A stretch of 61,075 bases of DNA from an uncultured Lachnospiraceae bacterium (lineage in GTDB: Bacteria; Bacillota; Clostridia; Lachnospirales; Lachnospiraceae): NCBI GenBank assembly GCA_934320895.1, contig CAKRFY010000015.1:1-61075 (forward strand), read 5' to 3'. Below, piece after piece: positions 1-6,751 of this stretch. The notes beneath the pieces were generated by a model. The model searched no databases, had not been told where the DNA came from, and saw only the letters and a program-made list of their open reading frames with translations. The translations under genes were made by a program, and so were the position numbers. Every line of letters begins with the position of its first letter. The first letter of the stretch is position 1.

Positions 1-509
1 ATAACTTTATCAAACTCAAACAGAACTGAAGCATAAAACTTACCATCATTATCCTGTGAGATAGTAGCAGACTTGATCTTCCAGTCTGTATTGGGTTGCC
101 TATGTATTTTAGCTTTTATAACACCTGTCTTTGGGAGTTTGATACCATTACCAATAATAGAAACTGTACCATTCTGATTATTGGTAGTATAAGTTTTTCT
201 GCTACGTTTAACAGACTTGAATTTTGGAAAACCTATTTTCTTATCTCTAAAGAAGTTTTTATATGCAGTCTGCAAATGCAACTGAACATTTGAAAGTGCC
301 AGACTGTCTACTTCTTTCAGATATTTGTATTCATCCATTTTTTTATACTGAGCAGGTGTAGTTATAAGCATTTCTTTTGTTGCCTTATAATGTTCGATTT
401 TATCTGTGAGCATCAGATTCCATATCTTACGACAGCAGCCGAATGTCTTGGCAAACATTTCTTTCTGCTTGTTTGTAGGATATAATCTGTATTTGATTGC
501 CTTATTCAT
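1..509 (-). CDS. tnpB: TnpB, IS200/IS605 family RNA-guided nuclease/accessory protein, N-terminal part (runs off window)
   Basis: Reading the minus strand from the ATG at 509-507 gives a frame that stays open to the window edge (about 169 residues). It begins MNKAIKYRLYPTNKQKEMFA and continues with CCRKIWNLML, FRDKKIGFPKFKSVKRS and a KFYASVLFEFD segment, the typical order of the N-terminal helix-turn-helix and wedge region of TnpB. The RuvC-like catalytic residues would lie beyond the window, so integrity cannot be judged. A GGAGG at 517-521 precedes the start. The start overlaps the stop of the tnpA remnant (ATGA), as in many IS605-type elements. TnpB proteins use an RNA from the right end of the element to cut DNA and keep the transposon in place; that role is known for the family and only inferred here. 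Confidence 0.9.
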   Translation of the reverse strand, partial: MNKAIKYRLYPTNKQKEMFAKTFGCCRKIWNLMLTDKIEHYKATKEMLITTPAQYKKMDEYKYLKEVDSLALSNVQLHLQTAYKNFFRDKKIGFPKFKSVKRSRKTYTTNNQNGTVSIIGNGIKLPKTGVIKAKIHRQPNTDWKIKSATISQDNDGKFYASVLFEFDKV

Positions 510-640
510 AACTGCACCTCCTGACCTTGATTTTCTATGTATTCTTTTAGCATCTTTTCACTTACATTGCCAACAGAACAGATGAAATACCCATCACTAA
601 AAAATGTCTTTTCTTTCCAAAAGCAGATGATATTGTAACA
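506..640 (-). pseudogene. tnpA: TnpA (Y1 HUH transposase) 3'-end remnant
   Basis: In the frame that ends with TGA at 508-506 the minus strand encodes FWKEKTFFSDGYFICSVGNV followed by SEKMLKEYIENQGQEVQL, which matches the C-terminal end of IS200/IS605 Y1 transposases (the conserved ...GYFxCTVGNV... segment and the helix after it). The match fades near 630-640 and no HUH motif or catalytic tyrosine helix can be found between here and the left-end hairpin at 744. About 350 bp of the gene are therefore missing. The element could not mobilise itself with this copy. Confidence 0.75.
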
Positions 641-743
641 AATATTTATTATGACTAGCTGATCTCCAATTATCCATAAGAAAAAAATACTCCTTTATTG
701 GTAATAGAATAATCTAAGCTAATTATACTATAAACTGATGTTT

Positions 744-790
744 GTGCCAATTCATCTCACGAACCTAAAGGTTCGGAGAGTTCTTGGCAC
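744..790 (-). repeat. Hairpin at the presumed left end of the IS605-type element
   Basis: GTGCCAA at 744-750 is complementary to TTGGCAC at 784-790, and inside lies a perfect hairpin CGAACC-TAAA-GGTTCG (760-775). IS200/IS605 elements carry subterminal imperfect palindromes that TnpA recognises, and this one lies upstream of the tnpA remnant where the left end is expected. Assignment as the left end is inference; it could also be an unrelated hairpin. Confidence 0.5.
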
Positions 791-1017
791 GTTATTTTAA
801 AATTCTCATTATTCAAGATTTTCCCCCATTTCATGATAATTTTGCATAATTTTCTAACGAAATAAAATTGCTATTTTATTATGATAGAAATATTAACAAA
901 TGACAGTAATTTTTTAGTACAAAATTAAAAAATAATTTTTAAGCCTTTTATTTGCCCTGCCATTAACTACATAATACACAGAAAACTTATTATTACAATA
1001 CATATTACACATTACGA
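791..1017. other. AT-rich stretch without a recognisable gene
   Basis: This stretch between the IS remnant and the 3' end of the agrC-like gene is very AT-rich. I see no open frame with a ribosome binding site and no terminator hairpin with a U-tract. Confidence 0.6.
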
Positions 1018-1041
1018 CAATCTAATGACGTATTTCGGCAA
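1018..1041. repeat. 24-bp imperfect direct repeat, copy A (3' side of agr-like locus)
   Basis: CAATCTAATGACGTATTTCG plus GCAA matches 20 of 24 positions with copy B at 4004-4027, in the same orientation. The two copies bracket the agrB-agrA-agrC unit: this one lies about 35 bp beyond the agrC stop. It may be a trace of insertion or a shared regulatory site. Confidence 0.5.
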
Positions 1042-1075
1042 TTTATGTGTGTTTTGCATCTTTTTATTCAATTTT

Positions 1076-2371
1076 TTATTTTTGGGGAATTATCACAGAA
1101 AACCAAAACTCATTTTCATTACATTCAAAATCATAATGTCCATGATTTTTTTCAACTATCTTAATTATGTTTTTTATTCCATATCCATGTTTCATTTTAT
1201 CTTTTTTACTTGAAACAATATTATTTTTATCAAATTTATATTTTGATGGTATCGTATTTTTTACACTTATTATAAAATTATCTGCATTGTCTATTTTAAG
1301 CATTATATTTATTGTCTTTTTATTTTTACACTTATCACAATTTTCTATTGCATTATCAATAAGATTTGACAATATTGAAACAATATCCGTGTCCTTCAAA
1401 TAAATCTCTGACAATGGCTGTAAATCAAACACCATAAGTATATTTCTTTTTAATGCAACCCGATACTTTTGATTTAAAACCGCATTTATTATAGCATTTT
1501 TTGTATCTATACAATCTGTTTTATCATTAAGATCTGCTGTTATATTTCTAACAAACTTTTCAGTCTTATTATATTCTTCATTATGCAGCATATCCAATAT
1601 GCACTCCATTTGATTTCTAAATTCATGTATTTCCTGCCTTTGATTCTCATAATTTTCACATACATACTGATAATACTCATATTTTGACTTCATATCTCTT
1701 TCAAATATTCGATTTTCACTTAACTGTTTTTCATATCTGACCACACTTTCTATTATTGAAAAAATGATAAAGTTCATTATAACTAAAAGTGATACCATTA
1801 TTATTACAATATTATTATGAATCATAGACTGATCACAATACACTAAAACTCCGACAATAATAATTACTGTCATAAAAGGAAAATACATATATTTAAGCAA
1901 TTGTTTTCCATCCATCAAATATTTTGTTTCAACATCAGAAACCTTTCTTTTCGCATACATTATCAGTGCAACCGCAACGATTCTTGTTAATAATGTAACA
2001 TAATAAACGCTTACTGCATCTAATTCAGCAATATTTACATTTTTTTCAAACAAATTCTTTAGTAAAAACCAAACTACAACATCTAAAAATGTCAGTAAAC
2101 ATAAAAATGTCACACTCATAAACATAGCATGTACTATTTTTACATTATATGAAAGACATATAAATATCAATATTAACGTTGCCACTAACATCATCTTAAC
2201 AATCACAATATTTTGAAAAAAATAATCTAACGCATATATAAAGAATATCAATAGAATTTCAGATATTGTATTTACATACTGATTTTTTGTTCTCTTTTTA
2301 AAAATACCAATAAAATTTTTCAAGCATAAAACTTCTACTATTATCACAAATAAATTTAATATTTTTTCCAT
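1076..2371 (-). CDS. AgrC-like sensor histidine kinase (GHKL, quorum-sensing receptor type)
   Basis: The protein has 431 residues: six or so membrane segments in residues 5-215, a coiled linker (about 215-245), a dimerisation/phosphoacceptor helix with QEIHEFRNQ (His249 as candidate phosphoacceptor), an N-box SNLIDNAIENCDKC (about 340) and a G-box HGYGIKNI (about 405) of the HATPase_c_5 (GHKL) type. This is the architecture of AgrC/ComD, which sense peptides with the membrane part and phosphorylate a LytTR regulator. The gene starts 8 bp after the LytTR regulator gene and shares its transcript. Its ligand would be expected to be the product processed by AgrB upstream, but no AgrD precursor was recognised. 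Kinase assignment is firm; ligand type is inferred from context. Confidence 0.88.
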   Translation of the reverse strand: MEKILNLFVIIVEVLCLKNFIGIFKKRTKNQYVNTISEILLIFFIYALDYFFQNIVIVKMMLVATLILIFICLSYNVKIVHAMFMSVTFLCLLTFLDVVVWFLLKNLFEKNVNIAELDAVSVYYVTLLTRIVAVALIMYAKRKVSDVETKYLMDGKQLLKYMYFPFMTVIIIVGVLVYCDQSMIHNNIVIIMVSLLVIMNFIIFSIIESVVRYEKQLSENRIFERDMKSKYEYYQYVCENYENQRQEIHEFRNQMECILDMLHNEEYNKTEKFVRNITADLNDKTDCIDTKNAIINAVLNQKYRVALKRNILMVFDLQPLSEIYLKDTDIVSILSNLIDNAIENCDKCKNKKTINIMLKIDNADNFIISVKNTIPSKYKFDKNNIVSSKKDKMKHGYGIKNIIKIVEKNHGHYDFECNENEFWFSVIIPQK

Positions 2372-2379
2372 ACAAATTG

Positions 2380-3096
2380 CTACTCCCCAATATATTTACA
2401 TATCATCTGCACAACCTCATTATATCTTGCCCTCGGAATTGTAATTATCTGTCCTGACTTTAATTCAATCTCATATCTTTTATGACTTATTACATGATGC
2501 ATATTAACCAAAAAGCTTTGATGTACTCTTTCAAATCCATATGGTTTTAACTCTTTTTCAAAAGTTGAAAGTTTTCCGTACATTTCATATTTCTTTATTT
2601 TTTCTTTTTCATAAACATAAAACGAAAGTTTGTGTCCCATACTTTCTATATACTGCAATGAGTATATACTCAAAGTTTTATTTCCATCAATAAATGAAAA
2701 CAGTATTTTTTTATCTTCATCCATTTTTCTATTTAATATTGAATCAAGGCTCTCCTCTATCCCCTGCTGTAACAGATTATTTTTAAGAACATATCTAAAT
2801 GCATCATACTTATATCCATCCGATGCATATTTTATGTATGCACTAACATAAACGATATACATTCCCAACTTCATGCCACGGATTTCTTCTGCTATCTCCA
2901 TTCCATTTTTTTCATCCATTTCAACATCCAAAAATAAAATGTCAATCTTTTTCAAATCACATTCATTTAACATAGCACTTCCTGATGTGTATTTTTGTAT
3001 GTGAACACATATATTCTTTTCTTTCAAATAATTTTTTATAATATTATATTCTATTTCTGTATACTCTATCTGATCATCACAGATTACTATATTCAT
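2380..3096 (-). CDS. LytTR-family response regulator, AgrA-like
   Basis: The product of 238 residues has a receiver domain (acid pocket CDD at 6-8, phosphoacceptor in LFLDVEMD, Asp57, signature Lys in YVLKNN) and a C-terminal LytTR DNA-binding domain with FERVHQSFLVNMHHV. The frame is open further upstream, but the ATG at 3096 is preferred because GAGGG lies just upstream and because the protein then begins MNIVICDD, as family members do. It is followed after 8 bp by the agrC-like kinase gene, its obvious partner. It probably activates promoters through paired LytTR half-sites, perhaps its own (see 3299-3338). Confidence 0.9.
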   Translation of the reverse strand: MNIVICDDQIEYTEIEYNIIKNYLKEKNICVHIQKYTSGSAMLNECDLKKIDILFLDVEMDEKNGMEIAEEIRGMKLGMYIVYVSAYIKYASDGYKYDAFRYVLKNNLLQQGIEESLDSILNRKMDEDKKILFSFIDGNKTLSIYSLQYIESMGHKLSFYVYEKEKIKKYEMYGKLSTFEKELKPYGFERVHQSFLVNMHHVISHKRYEIELKSGQIITIPRARYNEVVQMICKYIGE

Positions 3097-3242
3097 ATAC
3101 TTACACCCTCTATATATAATGTTTTTAACACTATCAAGGAAGAGGTACAAGCCCCTTCTGATATGCTGCGATAGCAGCTAATAGTGTTATGAACAAGTGG
3201 CGGAGTGGACTGCAAATATCCGCTTGACTTCCTCTCTCCGCC
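3097..3242 (-). ncRNA. Candidate structured 5' leader RNA of the agrA-like gene (novel, no family recognised)
   Basis: A sigma-A promoter at 3246-3274 should start transcription at about 3240-3242, exactly where a 7-bp stem begins: GGCGGAG (3242-3236) pairs with CTCCGCC (3205-3199). Downstream a second unit closes with AACACTAT (3188-3181) against ATAGTGTT (3134-3127) and holds two hairpins: GCTGC-TATC-GCAGC (3178-3165), and GAAGGGG-CTTGTA-CCTCTTC (3158-3139). The last helix is perfect only on the minus strand, where one pair becomes G-U. This forms a three-way junction ending about 30 nt before the agrA start. There is no U-tract, so it is not a plain terminator. A 36-codon frame beginning ATG GCG at 3243 also crosses it, ending ...AAYQKGLVPLP at 3135-3133, without a ribosome site. 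A cis-regulatory leader or small RNA is the better reading, but a translated peptide cannot be excluded. Confidence 0.5.
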
Positions 3243-3245
3243 ATT

Positions 3246-3274
3246 ATTATAACATAGAGAATTTTCATGTGCAA
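3246..3274 (-). promoter_or_regulatory. Sigma-A promoter of the agrA-agrC transcript
   Basis: On the minus strand TTGCAC (3274-3269) and TATAAT (3251-3246) are 17 bp apart, a near-consensus pair. It lies between agrB and agrA, so agrA-agrC can be expressed apart from agrB. Confidence 0.75.
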
Positions 3275-3298
3275 ACATATGTATTTCATTATATAATA

Positions 3299-3338
3299 GT
3301 TCACATCAATCGTTGTGAACTACACAAAAGCAGTGAAC
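3299..3338. promoter_or_regulatory. Candidate operator: GTTCACA palindrome plus extra half-site upstream of the agrA promoter
   Basis: GTTCACA (3299-3305) and TGTGAAC (3314-3320) form a perfect 22-bp palindrome; a further GTGAAC follows at 3333-3338, 18 bp after the previous one. The cluster ends 25 bp upstream of the -35 box, a usual position for an activator. Similar TGAACAA half-sites occur upstream of the second agr-like pair (minus strand near 13763 and 13681). A LytTR binding site is the natural guess, unproven. Confidence 0.45.
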
Positions 3339-3345
3339 AATAATA

Positions 3346-3924
3346 TCAATTATCATTGTTTTTGTGCTCAACTACTTTTGCTAAAATTAAAAAGAACGCA
3401 CAACATATTACTGCATAGCATAATAATATTATGTATGTCTTTTTAACTTTTAAAAAAATGCATACAGTAAGTATAACCTCAACTATTATCATAGTCTGTC
3501 TAGTTTGTGTTTTATTATATTGATATTCATCAAATGTCATATCCATTTCTGGATTGTTAACGCATCCTATTATCATAATCAAAGCAGCACTAATTAAATT
3601 TATTATGAATATAATCATAAATATTTCTCTTATATCAAAAAACTTGTTTAATTCCACTGCCCCCACAACTAACAGCACTGATGTTATATAACATTTCAAA
3701 AAAGTGTCCATATGAAAACCTCCTGAATGTTTTCTTATTACTGTACATAAAAAATAAAATGTTATCGCATATATAGTGCAATTTCTTAAATATCCATAAA
3801 TTAAAATAGTCACAAAAACAACCATTTTCTCAATAAAACATTGTGTTATATATTTAAATATTTCTGACTGTTCTTCAGTTAAACCTGCATATGCCACAAT
3901 TCTATTACATATCTTTAAAATCAT
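3346..3924 (-). CDS. agrB: AgrB-like accessory gene regulator protease
   Basis: The product of 192 residues has four to six membrane segments and the AgrB catalytic block RKHSGGFHMDTFLKCYITS, with His71 and Cys78 spaced seven residues apart as in staphylococcal AgrB (His77/Cys84). AgrB is a membrane cysteine endopeptidase that removes the C-terminal part of the AgrD precursor and forms a thiolactone/lactone ring. AAAGGTGG precedes the ATG. The gene is first in an agr-like cluster with the AgrA- and AgrC-like genes. What is missing is a recognisable agrD: neither the 250 bp downstream nor the 230 bp upstream contains an obvious precursor with an internal Cys/Ser and acidic tail. A 10-bp stem (3336-3345/3351-3360) covers the stop codon but lacks a U-tract. 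Confidence 0.88.
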   Translation of the reverse strand: MILKICNRIVAYAGLTEEQSEIFKYITQCFIEKMVVFVTILIYGYLRNCTIYAITFYFLCTVIRKHSGGFHMDTFLKCYITSVLLVVGAVELNKFFDIREIFMIIFIINLISAALIMIIGCVNNPEMDMTFDEYQYNKTQTRQTMIIVEVILTVCIFLKVKKTYIILLCYAVICCAFFLILAKVVEHKNNDN

Positions 3925-4003
3925 ATTTTTTCCACCTTTATATTTTTTATATGTAATAATATTCTACCAAATTCCATTTTTCAATATATTTTGCATGTTC
4001 CAG

Positions 4004-4027
4004 CAATCTAACGACATATTTAAGCAA
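4004..4027. repeat. 24-bp imperfect direct repeat, copy B (5' side of agr-like locus)
   Basis: CAATCTAACGACATATTTAA plus GCAA matches copy A at 1018-1041 in 20 of 24 positions. It lies about 80 bp upstream of the agrB start. A short palindrome GACATG-TT-ACATGTC-like sequence follows at about 4033-4048. Confidence 0.5.
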
Positions 4028-4152
4028 AAAACAGACATGTTACATGTCGTGCTAAAGTATAGTGGTAACACAACACTTGCACTTTTTCTTGACATAAAAC
4101 CACAACTAAAAAAATAAAAGACTGTGGTGAATGTGACGCTTATCATAAAGAA

Positions 4153-4659
4153 TTAATCACTTGAGTGATGCAGAACATTTATGAAAGTATTATAGAAGAA
4201 ACAATAAATAAAGCTAAAACAGCACATAACATATGGAATTTGACTGATCTCATTTTGAAGAACCATATAATCCCCTTTTTCAAAATTTCCAAGGACTTTA
4301 TCCACATCTTCTTTTGAAATTGTCTGATTAGCTCCGCCAAATAAAATAATATTGTTCTCTCCCTGTGGAGTACTTTGGATAATTGTATGACCTGATGATC
4401 CTTCTTTTTGTGCAATAAAATCTGTATGAACTCCTGCCTGCTGCAACATTTCCAAAAGTATCTGTGAATCTCCTATTCCAACAGCCCCTGCCTGCCATGT
4501 ATCCTGACCATACTTTGCAAATGCAATCGCCTGATTCAGTCCTTTTCCACCGCAGAAAATCTGACGATCCGTGGAAGAAATCGTTTCTCCAGGCTGTACA
4601 AAATGATCCACTGAATAAACATAATCTATATTTAATGATCCAAATACTAATACTTTCAA
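4153..4659 (-). pseudogene. Ribokinase-like (PfkB family) gene truncated to its N-terminal half
   Basis: Residues 1-145 match ribokinase: MKVLVFGSLNIDYVYSVDHF start, GGKGLNQAIAFAKYG sugar-binding motif, VGIGDS, and LQNEISQIPY. A TTG start follows AAAGGGGAAAG. After IPYVM (about position 4225) the sequence turns into an unrelated hydrophobic tail and stops at 168 residues, whereas ribokinases have about 300. The C-terminal half with the GAGD anion hole and catalytic Asp is absent, so it cannot phosphorylate ribose. The break faces the agr-like locus, which suggests that the insertion or deletion that placed that locus here also destroyed this gene. Confidence 0.8.
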
Positions 4660-4777
4660 ATTAACTTTCCCCTTTAAATATTCAATATTTTCAAAAAAAT
4701 AAACGATATCTCTAATATTCTCTCAAATCAGTCCAACTCCGCCTAAGTTTTTGCTCCTAAATCTCTTCAATAAAACA

Positions 4778-4922
4778 GCTGTGCCGTACATATATTTTCG
4801 CATCCGAAGGGCGTTTGAATGTCGTCAGCACTTAGTGAGCGTTTTTTGCTCACTTATGTACTGTTACGACATTCTCCGAGCGAAAGCGTCCCTGAGTGTG
4901 CAAAATATATGTACGGCACAGC
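4778..4922. repeat. 145-bp nested palindromic element
   Basis: The outer arms are a perfect 21-bp inverted repeat: 4778-4798 (starts GCTGTGCCGTACATATATTT) and 4902-4922. Inside, GAATGTCGT (4817-4825) pairs with ACGACATTC (4866-4874), and inside that AGTGAGC (4834-4840) pairs with GCTCACT (4848-4854) around a T-rich loop. It lies about 50 bp past the stop of the ABC exporter operon and 120 bp from the ribokinase remnant, with no coding frame. It could fold as a long multi-stem RNA (3' end of the exporter mRNA) or be a small non-autonomous mobile repeat. No second copy was seen in this window. Confidence 0.8.
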
Positions 4923-4972
4923 GTCAAATTTTCAAGAAAAAACTCATCAACTATCTATGTAACAGTTCAGCA

Positions 4973-6751
4973 TTACATATATTGCGACATATAAAGCTCA
5001 TAATAAGCCCCTTTATTTCCAAGGAGTTCATCATGGCTTCCAGCCTCCACGATACCGCCCTTATCAATATACATGATAGTGTCAGCATTTTTAATAGTAG
5101 AAAGCCTGTGTGCTATAATAAATGAAGTTCTTCCTTTAAGAAGATTGTTAAGTCCTTCCTGAAGTACAATTTCCGTTTCCGTATCAATACTTGAAGTAGC
5201 TTCGTCAAGTATAAGGATTGCCGGATCTGCAAGTAACGCCCTTGCAAATGAGATAAGCTGTCTTTGTCCGACTGAGAGTCTGCTTCCTCTCTCATTTACC
5301 TGAGTATTATAACCATCTTCCATATCCATAATAAAGTCATGCGCACATACCGTCTTTGCCGCCTTTATTACTTCTTCATCCGTTGCAGTCTTATTTCCGT
5401 ATCTTATGTTATCCATGATAGTTCCCGAAAATATAAAACTATCCTGCATCATTACACCCATCTGTGTTCTGAGCGAATGTATTTTTACCTTTGATATATC
5501 AATTCCATCAATAAGAACCTTTCCACTGTCAACATTGTAAAAACGGCTCAAAAGATTTACGATTGTTGTCTTTCCTGCTCCCGTTGGGCCAACTATCGCT
5601 ATTGTCTGTCCCTGTTTTACATCGAAACTCACATCTTTAAGAATAGGTACTCCATCTTCATAGCTGAATCTTACATGTTCAAAAGATACATCACCTTTTA
5701 TCGGAGGCATATCCGTTGCGTCAGGTGCATCCTTAACTTCTACTGGCTCATCTATTGTCTCAAATATTCTCTCAAGATATGAGATTGCAGTTAAAAGGCT
5801 GTTATAAAAACTTGCAATAGTATTTATAGGTGCCCAAAACCTGCTTATATAAGCTGTAAATGCGATAAGCACACCGACTGTCACACCTGACTGCCCGCCG
5901 TTTATAATACATGAAACACCAACTACATATATAAATGATGTTGTTATCGTTGATATAAGGTCAACCATAGGTCCCATTGCAAAGTTGTAATATACGGCTC
6001 GAAGCCATGCTTTTTTATAGGACATACTAAGGTCATTAAATATATCCATATTTTTTTCTTCTCTTACAAAAGCCTGTGTAACTCTTATTCCATTAATACT
6101 TTCTGCTATATATGCATTTAGATTTGACTGTTTATTACTTTGAACCTGCCATGCATGACTCTGTCTTTTCTTCAAAAATACAACATATATGATAAGCACC
6201 GGAAGTCCACAAAGACATATAAGCGTAAGCTTCAGACTCATTGCAAACATAAATATCAATATAAATATAAGATTGCATAAGTCAGTTATTGTATTTATGA
6301 TACCATTTGACAGAAGATCACTAAGGTTGTTTACATAATTTACTACCCTTACTTGTATTTTTCCATGTGGTCTCTCATCATAGTAACTAAACGGAAGTTC
6401 CTGAAGATGCTTAAAAATATCTTCTCTTATCGTATGTATTATGTCCTGACCGACCTTAGTTGTAACATCTATCTTTATTCTTGTGCTTATCACCGAATAG
6501 AGAACGATAACACCAGCAAGCACTGTAAGCATCACAATGGATTTTATATCTTTGTCAGGTATATACTTGTCCATTTCAATCTGCAAAAACTTTGGAAGAA
6601 ACATTCCAAGTCCTGATGAGGAAAGCATAAGCACAAGTACAAAAAACATTTTTCCTTTATAAGGTCTGATATAATCAACAAGTCTTTTAAGCTGTTTAAT
6701 ATCAAATTTCTGCTCTACTACTTCGTCAACATCATATTTATTTCTTGCCAT
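4973..6751 (-). CDS. Heterodimeric ABC exporter subunit, catalytically competent half
   Basis: The 592-residue protein is a half-transporter: six membrane helices in residues 35-330 and an ATPase domain with Walker A GPTGAGKTT (about 388-396), Walker B ILILDEATS with the catalytic Glu (about 517) and H-loop IAHRLS (His about 548). Its signature motif is altered to LSVGQ. The partner upstream has the opposite defects, so the two form one complete and one degenerate ATP site, as in TM287/288 or BmrCD. The ATG directly follows the partner's stop codon (TAGATG), with an AGGGGGTGAA ribosome site inside the partner's last codons, so they are translationally coupled. Substrate is unknown; multidrug or lipid export is usual. 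Confidence 0.92.
   Translation of the reverse strand: MARNKYDVDEVVEQKFDIKQLKRLVDYIRPYKGKMFFVLVLMLSSSGLGMFLPKFLQIEMDKYIPDKDIKSIVMLTVLAGVIVLYSVISTRIKIDVTTKVGQDIIHTIREDIFKHLQELPFSYYDERPHGKIQVRVVNYVNNLSDLLSNGIINTITDLCNLIFILIFMFAMSLKLTLICLCGLPVLIIYVVFLKKRQSHAWQVQSNKQSNLNAYIAESINGIRVTQAFVREEKNMDIFNDLSMSYKKAWLRAVYYNFAMGPMVDLISTITTSFIYVVGVSCIINGGQSGVTVGVLIAFTAYISRFWAPINTIASFYNSLLTAISYLERIFETIDEPVEVKDAPDATDMPPIKGDVSFEHVRFSYEDGVPILKDVSFDVKQGQTIAIVGPTGAGKTTIVNLLSRFYNVDSGKVLIDGIDISKVKIHSLRTQMGVMMQDSFIFSGTIMDNIRYGNKTATDEEVIKAAKTVCAHDFIMDMEDGYNTQVNERGSRLSVGQRQLISFARALLADPAILILDEATSSIDTETEIVLQEGLNNLLKGRTSFIIAHRLSTIKNADTIMYIDKGGIVEAGSHDELLGNKGAYYELYMSQYM

Noticed and set aside
96..293. Plus-strand open frame
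   Set aside because: It is the antisense of tnpB, which has clear family motifs on the minus strand.
3093..3278. 61-codon minus-strand frame across the agrA leader, ending in an ATGA overlap with agrA
   Set aside because: No ribosome site, starts upstream of the mapped promoter -10, and its sequence resembles no AgrD; the RNA helices explain the region better.
3964..4146. 60-codon minus-strand frame upstream of agrB as possible AgrD
   Set aside because: No ribosome site, no amphipathic helix plus Cys core plus acidic tail; composition looks random.
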